In this document: positions 46,077-55,041 of the stretch, piece by piece
Layout of the letters: the number at the start of each line of letters is the position of its first letter
Position numbering within the stretch: position 1 is the first letter of the stretch
From: Clostridium tetanomorphum
GTDB taxonomy: Bacteria > Bacillota > Clostridia > Clostridiales > Clostridiaceae
Direction of reading: 5' to 3'
Assembly (NCBI RefSeq): GCF_017873215.1
Contig: NZ_JAGGKA010000009.1
Span: 88,606 to 152,605 of the forward strand
Length of the DNA stretch: 64,000 nt
Made by a program: the position numbers and the translations under genes
The notes under the pieces: model-generated
Seen by the model: the letters and a program-made list of their open reading frames with translations, nothing else
The model's database searches: none
Told to the model about the DNA's origin: nothing

Positions 46077-47234
46077 TTAAAAAGTTGATATAAGTTTATA
46101 TATACCAAATTCTTTATGATTCAAAGCTTCTGCTTTAGTAAGTTTTCCGTTTATTACCTCACACATTTCTTCAAAAATCTCTTCTCCTATGTCCTGTATA
46201 GTTTTAATTCCTTCTATTACAGTACCGGCATTTATATCAATATTATCCTTCATCATCTTAAAAGTATCTGGATTACCTGTAACTTTAATTACTGGAGCTA
46301 TAGGAGACCCTGTTGGTGTTCCTCTTCCAGTGGTAAATACAACTATTTGAGCTCCCCCTGCTGTCATTCCTGTAATAGATTCTATATCTTGTCCCGGAGT
46401 ATCCATAATATAAAGTCCTTTACCTTCTGGAATTTCAGCATACTCTAAAACTCCTTGTATAGGTCTAGTTCCTCCTTTATATATGCAACCTAATGACTTT
46501 TCTTCTATAGTAGTAAGTCCTCCTTGGATATTTCCTGGGGTAGGTTGTCCTCCTCTCATGTCAACTCCCATAGTCATAGCTTTTTTCTCACAATCTGAAA
46601 CTATCTTTAATATGTTATCTCCAATTTCTTTAGTTACTGCTCTTTTGGCTAAAATATGTTCTGCTCCTATAAATTCTGTTGTTTCTGAGAAAATAGACGT
46701 TCCACCACAATCAACTAATTTATCTGAAGCATATCCCACAGACGGATTTGATGCTAATCCTGAGGTAGTATCTGATCCTCCGCACTCTATAGCAAGAGTT
46801 ATCTCAGATATATCTATTTCTTCTTTTTTCATCTTCCCTACTTCTTCTGCCATTTCTCTTAAAATTTTTATTCCCTGTGCTTCTGTATTTAATGTTCCTC
46901 CATTTTCTTGTATGATTATACATTCTGATCTTTTACCTGTTTTTCCTATCTCTTCTGCTACTTTCTTTGCTGGTACTCCTTCACATCCTAAGCCCACAAC
47001 TAAAACTGCTGCTACATTAGGATTCTTTCCAAGTCCAATTAATACATTACCTGTTAAATCTAAATCTGGGCCTACCTGACAGCATCCGTGTTGATTAGGA
47101 ATAGCTACTGCACCATTTACATGATTTGCTATTCTAGCTGCTACTTCGCTAGCACAGACAGATGCAGGGATAACCAATATATGATTCCTTATACCTACTT
47201 TTCCATTTTCTCTTCTATATCCATAAATTTTCAT
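46077..47234 (-). CDS. UxaA-family dehydratase, large subunit
   Basis: The protein is 385 residues and covers the C-terminal catalytic part of the altronate/galactarate dehydratase family. VRNHILVIPASVCASEVA, NQHGCCQVGPDL, LVVGLGCEGVP and IECGGSDTTSGLASNPSVG are family blocks with iron-binding Cys residues. The SAF domain is encoded separately just upstream, as in split UxaA enzymes and in sulfolactate sulfo-lyase SuyAB. A sugar-acid dehydratase is favoured by the KdgT, kinase and PdxA neighbours, but sulfo-lyase cannot be ruled out. Its ATG overlaps the stop of the small subunit (TAATG). Confidence 0.85.
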   Translation of the reverse strand: MKIYGYRRENGKVGIRNHILVIPASVCASEVAARIANHVNGAVAIPNQHGCCQVGPDLDLTGNVLIGLGKNPNVAAVLVVGLGCEGVPAKKVAEEIGKTGKRSECIIIQENGGTLNTEAQGIKILREMAEEVGKMKKEEIDISEITLAIECGGSDTTSGLASNPSVGYASDKLVDCGGTSIFSETTEFIGAEHILAKRAVTKEIGDNILKIVSDCEKKAMTMGVDMRGGQPTPGNIQGGLTTIEEKSLGCIYKGGTRPIQGVLEYAEIPEGKGLYIMDTPGQDIESITGMTAGGAQIVVFTTGRGTPTGSPIAPVIKVTGNPDTFKMMKDNIDINAGTVIEGIKTIQDIGEEIFEEMCEVINGKLTKAEALNHKEFGIYKLISTF

Positions 47235-47533
47235 TATTTTTGCACCTCCAAATCTCCTCTTCCTCTTTCACTTACTACATTGTGAACATGTACATAATCT
47301 CCTATAGCTATGTTTTTAGTTGCTTGTCCTATTTCTTCTCCATATTTTATTATTTCACTATGTTCTTTTATGTCTTTTATTGCAAACTTATGACCAAAAG
47401 GAATATCCTCATTCAACCTTATCTTTTTTTCAACTCCAAAAATATCTACTAATATTTCTTGGTCTTTCTTTAAATCTTTTACTGTAGTCGCAACATTATC
47501 ATTTTCATTAGCTACCACTGCAAATTTCAACAT
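47234..47533 (-). CDS. UxaA-family dehydratase, small SAF-domain subunit
   Basis: The protein is 99 residues and forms one SAF domain. DNVATTVKDLKKDQEI and DIPFGHKFAIKDIKEHSEIIKYGEEIG are typical of the N-terminal part of UxaA/GarD, followed by VHVHNVVS. It is the first gene of the operon and is preceded by a sigma-54 promoter. AGGAGG precedes the ATG. Its stop overlaps the large-subunit start, which implies equal synthesis of the two. Confidence 0.87.
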   Translation of the reverse strand: MLKFAVVANENDNVATTVKDLKKDQEILVDIFGVEKKIRLNEDIPFGHKFAIKDIKEHSEIIKYGEEIGQATKNIAIGDYVHVHNVVSERGRGDLEVQK

Positions 47534-47572
47534 AGATTATCCCTCCTAATTTTTATTACAGTTTATAATTTA

Positions 47573-47590
47573 TAGCAAGTTACATGCCAA
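47573..47590 (-). promoter_or_regulatory. Sigma-54 (-24/-12) promoter of the sugar-acid operon
   Basis: On the minus strand TTGGCATGTAACTTGCTA contains TGGCA and TTGCT with the exact spacing of the -24/-12 consensus. It is 40 bp before the small-subunit gene. The activator gene is directly upstream. Confidence 0.85.
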
Positions 47591-47715
47591 TACTAATCTT
47601 AAATTGTAAAACTTTGTTATACCTACTATTTTCGGCATTTATTTACTTTAAGTTTTTAACATATTTAAAATATATTTGTATTTGAGTTTTATTATGCAAC
47701 GTAAATTTTTATAAA

Positions 47716-47757
47716 AATAGAACTAGATGATGCATAATGCATCATCTAGTTCTATTT
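47716..47757 (-). terminator. Terminator overlapping the stop of the sigma-54 regulator
   Basis: AATAGAACTAGATGATGCAT is followed directly by its inverse complement, giving a 20-bp stem with almost no loop. The left arm includes the stop codon region. Confidence 0.85.
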
Positions 47758-49669
47758 ATTTCTTTAACTTTCTCCATATGGTACTTCTGTTAATATTTAA
47801 AATTTCAGAGGTTTTACTAACAGAACCATTATATTTGTCTAATACAAACTTTATATATTCATTCTCAATTTCTTTTAAACTTTTATCATCATAAACTATA
47901 TATAAAGAATTCAAATCTAGTGATATATCTTTATGATTAAACTTATTATCTAAATTATAAAAATTACTGTCTTCTATAATTATATCCTCAGGTTGTAATT
48001 CATTATTTTCAGAAAGTATTACAGCTCTTTCTATTATCCCCTGAAGCTCTCTTACATTTCCCTTATAATCATAGCTCAGTATTAAATCTATTGCATGTTT
48101 GGATATTCCATTGATATTTTTATCATATCTATTAGAATACTTTTCTATAAAAAACTTACTAATTTCAATTATATCTTCTTTTCTCTTATTCAAAGGTGGT
48201 ATATCTAAAAATAATGTATTTATTCTAAAATAAAGATCTTCTCTAAAAGTATTTTTCTCAACCATTTCTCTTAAATTTTTATTTGTAGCACTTATCACTC
48301 TTACATCTATGGGAATTACTTTATCATCTCCTATTCTCATTACCTGTTTTTCTTGTATAACTCTTAAAAGTCTTCCTTGAATATCTAAAGGTAATTCTCC
48401 AATCTCATCTAAAAAAATAGTCCCTCCATGAGCAAGTTCAAATAATCCAGCTTTACCTCCTTTAACTGCTCCAGTAAAAGCTCCTTCTACATATCCAAAA
48501 AGCTCACTTTCAATTAAGTTAGGTGGTAATGCTGCACAATTTATTGCCACGAAAGGTCCTTTTTTTCTATTACTATAATTATGTATACTTTGACTAAATA
48601 ATTCTTTTCCCACTCCCGACGGTCCCATTATAAGTACCGGAGAATCAAATTTACTGTATTTTTGTGCCTTTAATATACATTTCTTTATACTTTCACATTT
48701 ATAAATTATATCTGAGAAATTATATTTAGCTAAAAAACCCTTCTTGCTTAAATTAACTCTAACTTTCTTTTCTAATTCTTGAATCTCTGTTATATCCTTA
48801 AAAGTAGCAACTGCTCCATTTATTTCATTATCTACAATTATAGGAATTCTATTAGTAGCTATTTTTGATCTTTTTATTTCCTGTATTTCTCCTAACTGAG
48901 TTTCACCACTTTTAAGTACTTGCATAAGTTTACTATCACTTATTATATCTGCTATATTTTTACCAATTGCATCCTTTGCCTCTATTCCTAATATCTTTTG
49001 TGCTACAGAATTAAAAATAGATATCTCTCCTTTATTATCTATAGAAATTATTCCATCATCAACAAAATCTATTACTGTTTTAAATCTTTCTGCTCTTTCT
49101 TTTTCAATTTTAGACATACTAAGAATTCTTCTTGCTTCTTGTATAGCATCAATAATAGCTTCTGTTCCAGATGTTATAATATAACTTGTACACTGTAGTT
49201 TTCTTGGAACTTTACATCCTATAGTATCTCCTACAAAAACTTTTATTCCTTGATCAACATAATATTTTATTTTCTCTTCTGCGCACTCTTGTTTTTCTAT
49301 TGGAATCTCAACTATGTTTAAATTTAGTATATCTTTTATTACTTTTGCCCCTTGCATAATATTTTTATACCCTGCAACCCCTATCTTTCCTTTATAATGA
49401 ATCACATTTTTGAATCCTCTTAATATATCAAAAGAGTTCATTTTAATTTCAACTACTGGAACATTTACTATACTTTTTATCATAGTATAGGTTATCCCTC
49501 TAGAAATTAATATCCTGGCACCATTTTGTACTGCCTTTTTAGCTTGTTCTACACCTTCACTTAGATCCCCTAATACTACTTCTATATTATTGTATCCTTT
49601 TTCTTCAATTATTTGGTTGCTTAACTGATACAAATTAGTAAAAGGTGCTACTAAAACTATATCCCTCAT
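47756..49669 (-). CDS. Sigma-54-dependent activator with PrpR_N sensor domain
   Basis: The protein is 637 residues. Residues about 1-175 form a PrpR_N ligand-binding domain (ARILISRGITYTMI, GVAGYKNIMQGAKVI). About 195-300 is a PAS domain (DFVDDGIISIDNKGEISIFN). The AAA+ domain spans about 315-545 with Walker A GPSGVGKE, GAFTGA in ELFGYVEGAFTGAVKGG, and LDEIGEL. The C terminus is a Fis helix-turn-helix (GSVSKTSEILNINRSTIWRKL). PrpR_N domains bind small acids. It is directly upstream of a sigma-54-controlled sugar-acid operon, its likely target. Confidence 0.9.
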   Translation of the reverse strand: MRDIVLVAPFTNLYQLSNQIIEEKGYNNIEVVLGDLSEGVEQAKKAVQNGARILISRGITYTMIKSIVNVPVVEIKMNSFDILRGFKNVIHYKGKIGVAGYKNIMQGAKVIKDILNLNIVEIPIEKQECAEEKIKYYVDQGIKVFVGDTIGCKVPRKLQCTSYIITSGTEAIIDAIQEARRILSMSKIEKERAERFKTVIDFVDDGIISIDNKGEISIFNSVAQKILGIEAKDAIGKNIADIISDSKLMQVLKSGETQLGEIQEIKRSKIATNRIPIIVDNEINGAVATFKDITEIQELEKKVRVNLSKKGFLAKYNFSDIIYKCESIKKCILKAQKYSKFDSPVLIMGPSGVGKELFSQSIHNYSNRKKGPFVAINCAALPPNLIESELFGYVEGAFTGAVKGGKAGLFELAHGGTIFLDEIGELPLDIQGRLLRVIQEKQVMRIGDDKVIPIDVRVISATNKNLREMVEKNTFREDLYFRINTLFLDIPPLNKRKEDIIEISKFFIEKYSNRYDKNINGISKHAIDLILSYDYKGNVRELQGIIERAVILSENNELQPEDIIIEDSNFYNLDNKFNHKDISLDLNSLYIVYDDKSLKEIENEYIKFVLDKYNGSVSKTSEILNINRSTIWRKLKK

Positions 49670-49704
49670 AAAATAACTATTACCCCCATTACTAAAGAAT
49701 TTTA

Positions 49705-50136
49705 TTACTTAAACCTAAACTGAATTTTTATAAATTTCTTCTCAACTCTAGTAACTACAATACTATATTCTCTACTCTTAATGAGATTTTTTATCTCATA
49801 GCTTTCCTCTTTAGTAAACATCTTTATTTCTTCATTATTTTTAGAACAAATACTTATTAAATTGTTTTTTTCCACTAAATATAGATTGTCCCATTCTTTT
49901 ATTTTATAGTTTTTATTAATTATATCTATAGCTATACCTCTATCTAAAATTAATTGCATAAGTCGTGAATACTTTTCCATAAGAATTTCGTTATCAAGCT
50001 TTAAATGTTGTAATTCTTTATTTTTTCCTTCCGTAATATCTTTTAGTTTTTCAATTTCTTCTTTATATTCTTTTATTTTTTTATCTAATTCCTCTAGCCT
50101 ATTTTGCTTTACTTTTGCATAAAACTTACTAAACAT
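49705..50136 (-). CDS. Coiled-coil protein of unknown function
   Basis: The protein is 143 residues from the second Met. Residues about 5-60 form a strong coiled coil (LEELDKKIKEYKEEIEKLK and GKNKELQHLKLDNEIL). The rest is a mixed region ending in IKIQFRFK. It follows the sigma-54 regulator on the same strand. The first ATG at 50148 directly touches its AAGG sequence, while AAGGATGG lies about eight bases before the second, so 50136 is preferred. No family is recognised. Confidence 0.6.
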   Translation of the reverse strand: MFSKFYAKVKQNRLEELDKKIKEYKEEIEKLKDITEGKNKELQHLKLDNEILMEKYSRLMQLILDRGIAIDIINKNYKIKEWDNLYLVEKNNLISICSKNNEEIKMFTKEESYEIKNLIKSREYSIVVTRVEKKFIKIQFRFK

Positions 50137-50208
50137 TAATTTATCCATCCTTGTTTATGTTTAATTATGGTGTAAAATATTATATATATGAATAAGTGAG
50201 GTGGTAAT

Positions 50209-50505
50209 TTGAACATTCATGATAGGTTATTATCAATTATATCAAATCTACATAAAAATTTAAAACACTTATGGGTTAAAATTAATAAAAAAGTAAATAT
50301 TTTTATGGATAAACAAAAATCCATAGAGGCATTATATAACCCTGTATTAGAAGAAAAAATTCATGTTAAAAATAATCTTTATAATAATGTTTTATCTTTA
50401 AAAAATTTAAATAAAGATTTAGATATTCAATGTAATAAAATGAAAAATAAAAACATAGAAATTCAAAATAGCATCTCTGCTTTACAAAAGTTATTAATCA
50501 AATAG
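50209..50505 (+). CDS. Small coiled-coil protein of unknown function
   Basis: The protein is 98 residues. It is Asn/Lys-rich and mostly helical, with a probable coiled coil over residues 50-95 (LYNNVLSLKNLNKDLD, CNKMKNKNIEIQNSI). It starts at TTG after GAGGTGG. It is divergent from the coiled-coil gene at 49705-50136, with only about 70 bp between them, and has its own terminator. No family is recognised. Confidence 0.55.
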   Translation: MNIHDRLLSIISNLHKNLKHLWVKINKKVNIFMDKQKSIEALYNPVLEEKIHVKNNLYNNVLSLKNLNKDLDIQCNKMKNKNIEIQNSISALQKLLIK

Positions 50506-50511
50506 AAAGTA

Positions 50512-50549
50512 TAGAGCCTAGAAATTTTTCACTCAAATATCTAAGCTCT
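50512..50549. terminator. Bidirectional terminator
   Basis: AGAGCCTAGA and TCTAAGCTCT form the stem with one mismatch around a 16-base loop, between convergent genes. Confidence 0.65.
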
Positions 50550-50562
50550 ATATATTTATAAA

Positions 50563-51282
50563 TTATTCATACTTTAATATTTCATTTAATATATTTCTTA
50601 TATTCTCTGACAAATTACTTTTCTCTTCTTTAGTAAGTTCTTTTACATTTATAGGCTTAGCTATAGTAATTTTAACATCTGCTGAAGTTATTTTATTTCC
50701 TTTGTTGCCCTCTCTTGCTTTATAAGTTCCATCAATTGCTATAGGTACTATGGGCACTTCTGCTTTAATAGCTAACTTCATACTTCCTTTTTTAAATTCT
50801 CCAAGACTAGGTCCTTTACTTCTAGTACCTTCTGGAAATATAACCATAGAATGTCCATTCTTTAAATTCTCTACACCTTCATTTATAGCTTTTATTGATT
50901 CTCTCACATTACTCCTATCCATAAACACACAATGTATTTCTTTCATCCACCCACTTATTGCCTTTATTTTTTCTAACTCTTTTTTAGCAATAAAACCCAT
51001 AGGTTTTTTTATACCTGCTAATAAAACTGGTATATCAAATAGACTTTGATGATTTGATACATAAAGACAGCTTCCCTCTGGTAAATTCTCCATTCCTTCT
51101 ACTTTTATATTTACACCAGTTTCATTTACTATAAATGTTGCCCAATCCAAAACATTATTATATATATATTCTTCTGCCGCCTTATCTCCATTATTTTTTC
51201 TTATTTTTTCAACCTTTGTCTTTCTAATTAAACTTCCTATCATATAAATTGCTAATTTTAAATAAAATATAAAATTGCTCAT
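50563..51282 (-). CDS. plsC: 1-acyl-sn-glycerol-3-phosphate acyltransferase
   Basis: It makes phosphatidic acid from lysophosphatidic acid at the membrane. The protein is 239 residues. The catalytic HX4D is His78 to Asp83 in SNHQSLFD, and the substrate-binding block is IFPEGTRSKG. A hydrophobic N-terminal segment (FYLKLAIYMIGSLI) anchors it. VPIVPIAIDGTY is also conserved. AGGAGC precedes the ATG. It stands alone. Confidence 0.92.
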   Translation of the reverse strand: MSNFIFYLKLAIYMIGSLIRKTKVEKIRKNNGDKAAEEYIYNNVLDWATFIVNETGVNIKVEGMENLPEGSCLYVSNHQSLFDIPVLLAGIKKPMGFIAKKELEKIKAISGWMKEIHCVFMDRSNVRESIKAINEGVENLKNGHSMVIFPEGTRSKGPSLGEFKKGSMKLAIKAEVPIVPIAIDGTYKAREGNKGNKITSADVKITIAKPINVKELTKEEKSNLSENIRNILNEILKYE

Positions 51283-51480
51283 AAGTTTTCGCTCCTATCC
51301 TTTATAAAAATATTTATTTCTCTTATTGTATTGCTTATTTTACTGAATTATATCAAATATAATTATTTAAGTTTCATTCTATTATAGCATATATGAATAT
51401 GTTTATAAATTATTTGATTTAAAGACAACTTTCTGGATATAATTTTATACTATACATAGAAAAATTATATAGGAGTTCAT

Positions 51481-52335
51481 ATGAATAAGAAAAAAATATT
51501 TATATTATTTCTAATAATAATCTATTTCATTCCATTAAAAGCATGTTCATCTTATAGCTTTAATAATATATCAAATGATAATATTTTAAAAATACATTAT
51601 ATAGATATAGGTCAAGGAGATAGCATATTAATCTCAATAAATAATAAACATATGCTTATTGATTCTGGCTCTAAAGAAAAAAGTAAATACTTAATAAAAT
51701 ATCTAAAAAATCAAAAAATCAAAAAACTAAATTATGTAATTGCCACTCATCCTCATGAAGATCATATAGGATCTATGTCAGAAATAATAAGAAAATTTAC
51801 TATAGAAAATTTTTATGCTCCAAAAATTACTTCTAATAATAGCTATTTTAATGATATGGTAAATGCATTAATAGATAATAATTTAAAAATAAAAGTGGCT
51901 AAAGCAAATAATCGGATAAATTTTTATCCTAACATTTATTGTGAATTTATCGCTCCAAACAATATTAATTATGATAATATAAATAATTATTCAGCAGTTT
52001 TGAAATTAACATATAAAAACTGTAGTTTTATATTTACTGGTGATGCTGAAGCTTTAAGCGAAAATGAAATGATCCAAAATTGTCATGACTTAAAATGTGA
52101 TGTGCTAAAACTTGGTCACCATGGCAGTAGCACTTCCACTACAGACTCTTTTTTAGAAAAAACTTCTCCTAAAATAGCCATAGTAAGTTGTGGAAAAAAC
52201 AACAAATTTGGTCACCCTAATAAAAAAACTATATCTAAAATAAAGAAAAAAAATATAAAGTTATATAGAACAGACATTGATGGAAATATTGTGTTTACAT
52301 GTGATGGAAAGGGCATACAAAAGTTAATAAAATAA
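51481..52335 (+). CDS. ComEC-like metallo-beta-lactamase-fold lipoprotein
   Basis: The protein is 284 residues. The N terminus is a lipoprotein signal (FILFLIIIYFIPLKAC). The metal site has HPHEDHIGS (H-x-H-x-D-H) and a later FTGDAEALSE and LGHHGSSTST, the same pattern as the C-terminal hydrolase domain of ComEC. It lacks the ComEC channel. Such stand-alone proteins are widespread and mostly uncharacterised; extracellular nuclease or phosphodiesterase activity is possible. AGGAG precedes the ATG. Confidence 0.85.
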   Translation: MNKKKIFILFLIIIYFIPLKACSSYSFNNISNDNILKIHYIDIGQGDSILISINNKHMLIDSGSKEKSKYLIKYLKNQKIKKLNYVIATHPHEDHIGSMSEIIRKFTIENFYAPKITSNNSYFNDMVNALIDNNLKIKVAKANNRINFYPNIYCEFIAPNNINYDNINNYSAVLKLTYKNCSFIFTGDAEALSENEMIQNCHDLKCDVLKLGHHGSSTSTTDSFLEKTSPKIAIVSCGKNNKFGHPNKKTISKIKKKNIKLYRTDIDGNIVFTCDGKGIQKLIK

Positions 52336-52370
52336 CTTATCAATAAAATATTATTTAAATATGAAAAAAT

Positions 52371-52415
52371 AGAAGCTATGAATTTATAGTGTTAAAACTA
52401 TATTTCATAGCTTCT
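52371..52415. terminator. Bidirectional terminator ending the ornithine operon
   Basis: AGAAGCTATGAA and TTCATAGCTTCT pair, with a second inner stem of TATAGT and ACTATA. It lies between the convergent metallo-hydrolase and permease genes. Confidence 0.85.
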
Positions 52416-52478
52416 CAATTTAAACTTAAGTGCTTCTAAGCTTTAAATTACAGTTTGCTTAAAAATGATTATGATAGA

Positions 52479-53903
52479 CTATACAGATATTTTGCCAGTA
52501 GCAACTAATATTATCATAAAAACTGATATAGCAAGTAACACTGCCATAGAATTTTTTTCTCTTTTTGTTATACTCTGATTTTTTTCTTTTTTACCTTTGA
52601 TATATATAATCAACCCAGTTGAATACATAATAAATGCTAATCCTAAATATGCAATTCCAACAGCATAAATAACATAGACTGAATAAATAATAGATATTAA
52701 AGATATAACTTTTTCTTTAATACATCCTTTCTCATTTTTAAAAACCTTAAAAGCAAACATTGAGGACATTAAATAAGGTAATAGTATATTAGTAGTAGCT
52801 ACATGAGTTGCTACATAATATCCTTTTTGTAAAGCTGGTGAAAGTAGTGAACATAAGAATATTTGTATTGCTATTATTGTAAATAACAGTGCATTGATAG
52901 GAACATTCTTTTCATTAGTCTTCTTAAACCACTGAGGCATTAAATCATCTTGAACCGCTGGTACATATAGTATTTCAGTAGTTAGTAGATTCCAACAAAG
53001 TAATGCCCCAATATTTGAAATTATAATTCCTAGTTTTATTATTACTCCACCAACTTTTCCAAGAGTAGTGAGTTCTAAAACGTCTGCTAGAGGCGTTGTT
53101 GATTTTGCTAAAGTTGAAGCTGGTACAACTCCCATAGCTAATATAGATATAGCTACATAAAGTGCTGCAGTAGCCAATAATGCAATTACTGTAGCCTTTC
53201 CAACTATTTTTTGAGTTTTAGCTCTATCTGATAAAACTACTAAAGCTTCAACACCTACAAAGCACCATAGTACAGTTCCCATGGCTCCGCTTACCTGTTT
53301 ACCTATAGTAGTCGCCTCACCAGTAGATGCTAAAATATTTTTCCAATCAAAAACATTAAATATACCACTTTCAAAAGCCATTATTCCAAATATAATTACT
53401 AATATTAAAGGTATAACTTTAGCAATTGTTATTATTACATTGAGTACACCAGCCTCTTTTATTCCTCTTCTTATTATAAAATAGTAAGACCATAATAAAG
53501 CTGATCCCAATGTAAAAGCAACAATTGGAGGCATTTTATATTGTTCACCAATTAAGCTATTAATAGTTTTAAATATTAAAATAGTAAAAGAAACATTTCC
53601 TAAAAAAGAACTCATCCAATAACCCCATGCACAATTAAATCCTACAAACTCTCCATATCCAGCTCTAGCATAAGAATAAATACCGCCTTTTAACTCAGGT
53701 CTTTTATTAGAAAGTATGTTGAATACTAATGCCAACATTATTACTCCAAATACCCCTATACACCATGCTATAAGAACAGCTTGTGGATTAGAATACATAA
53801 CCAAATCTGTTGGTCCATTAAAAATACCTGAAGCAATCATAGAGCCTATTCCTAATGCTATTAATAAACCTAATCCCAGCTTTTTATCACTATTTTCCCC
53901 CAT
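52479..53903 (-). CDS. APC-family basic amino acid antiporter (ArcD-like)
   Basis: The protein is 474 residues with 12 predicted membrane segments. GIGSMIASGIFNGPTDLVM near the N terminus and FVGVEALVVLSDRAK fit the basic amino acid/polyamine antiporter subgroup. It is the last gene of the ornithine operon, 37 bp after ord. The likely role is ornithine uptake, perhaps in exchange for alanine or another amino acid product; arginine:ornithine exchange is also possible. The start has GAGGT upstream. Confidence 0.85.
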   Translation of the reverse strand: MGENSDKKLGLGLLIALGIGSMIASGIFNGPTDLVMYSNPQAVLIAWCIGVFGVIMLALVFNILSNKRPELKGGIYSYARAGYGEFVGFNCAWGYWMSSFLGNVSFTILIFKTINSLIGEQYKMPPIVAFTLGSALLWSYYFIIRRGIKEAGVLNVIITIAKVIPLILVIIFGIMAFESGIFNVFDWKNILASTGEATTIGKQVSGAMGTVLWCFVGVEALVVLSDRAKTQKIVGKATVIALLATAALYVAISILAMGVVPASTLAKSTTPLADVLELTTLGKVGGVIIKLGIIISNIGALLCWNLLTTEILYVPAVQDDLMPQWFKKTNEKNVPINALLFTIIAIQIFLCSLLSPALQKGYYVATHVATTNILLPYLMSSMFAFKVFKNEKGCIKEKVISLISIIYSVYVIYAVGIAYLGLAFIMYSTGLIIYIKGKKEKNQSITKREKNSMAVLLAISVFMIILVATGKISV

Positions 53904-53940
53904 TTCAATACCTCACATCCCCAAATATTTTTTTATTTCA

Positions 53941-54996
53941 TTATTCTCTGTGTTCTACTAATTCTCTAACATCACTAATTATTGCTCTTGGAACTGGTAA
54001 ATCTAACATGGTTTTCAAACCTGGCGTTGCATTCATTACATGGGGTATCATATTTACACATATAGCTATTGTAGCAATTCCTCCTGGTATTTCAGGCTTT
54101 ATTTGAAGATCAATATTAGGACATCCTTTAATAGAAATATAATCTCCTGTATCCACTTTTTCCAACTCTGGTCTTATCTGCTGAGGATGTTCCATTACAA
54201 TAAATTCTTTATCTTTTAAACTTGCATATCCTAATTGTCTACATCCTGCAACATCTCCCAATTTAACGGAAGCCACCTCTGTAGTACGAGGAACATTTGT
54301 TATTATTGGTTCCTTTTCCTGTCTTATATTATTAAGCTTAATATTAAATGCCTCTTCAAACATTCCAAAGGATTGTATGAATCCTACATGTCCAGCTACA
54401 GTATCATTTTTTACTCCTTCTTTAAATTCTTCTGGTTTAAGCCCTATTCCCTGTTCCACCATAACTGCTTTTCCAAAACAAGCAAGGTCATTTATTCTAG
54501 TTACATTTATTTTATCTACAGTATCACATACTCCTGTTAATGCAATAACCATCAAATCCATTATAAATCCAGGATTTACTCCAGTTCCCAATATAGAAAC
54601 CTTATTATCTTTAGCTATTTTATCCATTTCATCTGATAATTCTGGGTCTAAAGCTCTTGGATATGACATCTCTTCAGCTGTTGTAACAATATCCATTCCA
54701 GCTTCTGCTGCCATTTTTATAAGTGGAAATACCGTTTTTGTAAATGAAGCTGTAGCTATTATACATACATCTGCAAAACCCTTTTTTACAACTTCTTCAG
54801 CTTTATCAGTGATTATACAATTATTGTCTTCATTTTTTTCTACTGATAATACTTCATAAAGTTTTTTGTCAACTTTATTAGGATCCATATCTATAGCTCC
54901 TACAATTGTAAATCCCTTTTTTCCTAATATCATTTTAGCAATTCCGCTTCCCATAGATCCTAATCCCCAAACTATAACCTTTATTTTTCTTTTCAC
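53941..54996 (-). CDS. ord: 2,4-diaminopentanoate dehydrogenase
   Basis: It oxidatively deaminates 2,4-diaminopentanoate to 2-amino-4-ketopentanoate with NAD(P)+. The protein is 351 residues. The Rossmann motif is VWGLGSMGSG at residues 9-18, with IGCTGVNPGF-like segment SILGTGVNPGFIMD following. The start is GTG at 54996, five bases after GGAGGGG; an ORF-initial GTG farther upstream has no ribosome site. It sits between the racemase and the permease, where ord is found in ornithine-fermenting clostridia. Confidence 0.92.
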   Translation of the reverse strand: MKRKIKVIVWGLGSMGSGIAKMILGKKGFTIVGAIDMDPNKVDKKLYEVLSVEKNEDNNCIITDKAEEVVKKGFADVCIIATASFTKTVFPLIKMAAEAGMDIVTTAEEMSYPRALDPELSDEMDKIAKDNKVSILGTGVNPGFIMDLMVIALTGVCDTVDKINVTRINDLACFGKAVMVEQGIGLKPEEFKEGVKNDTVAGHVGFIQSFGMFEEAFNIKLNNIRQEKEPIITNVPRTTEVASVKLGDVAGCRQLGYASLKDKEFIVMEHPQQIRPELEKVDTGDYISIKGCPNIDLQIKPEIPGGIATIAICVNMIPHVMNATPGLKTMLDLPVPRAIISDVRELVEHRE

Positions 54997-55041
54997 ATTA
55001 ACCCCTCCAAATAAAATTATTTTTAAAACCACCTAAATCAA

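Noticed and set aside
46483..47079. 198-codon plus-strand frame opposite the UxaA large subunit
   Set aside because: It is a shadow of a well-conserved gene and does not resemble a protein family.
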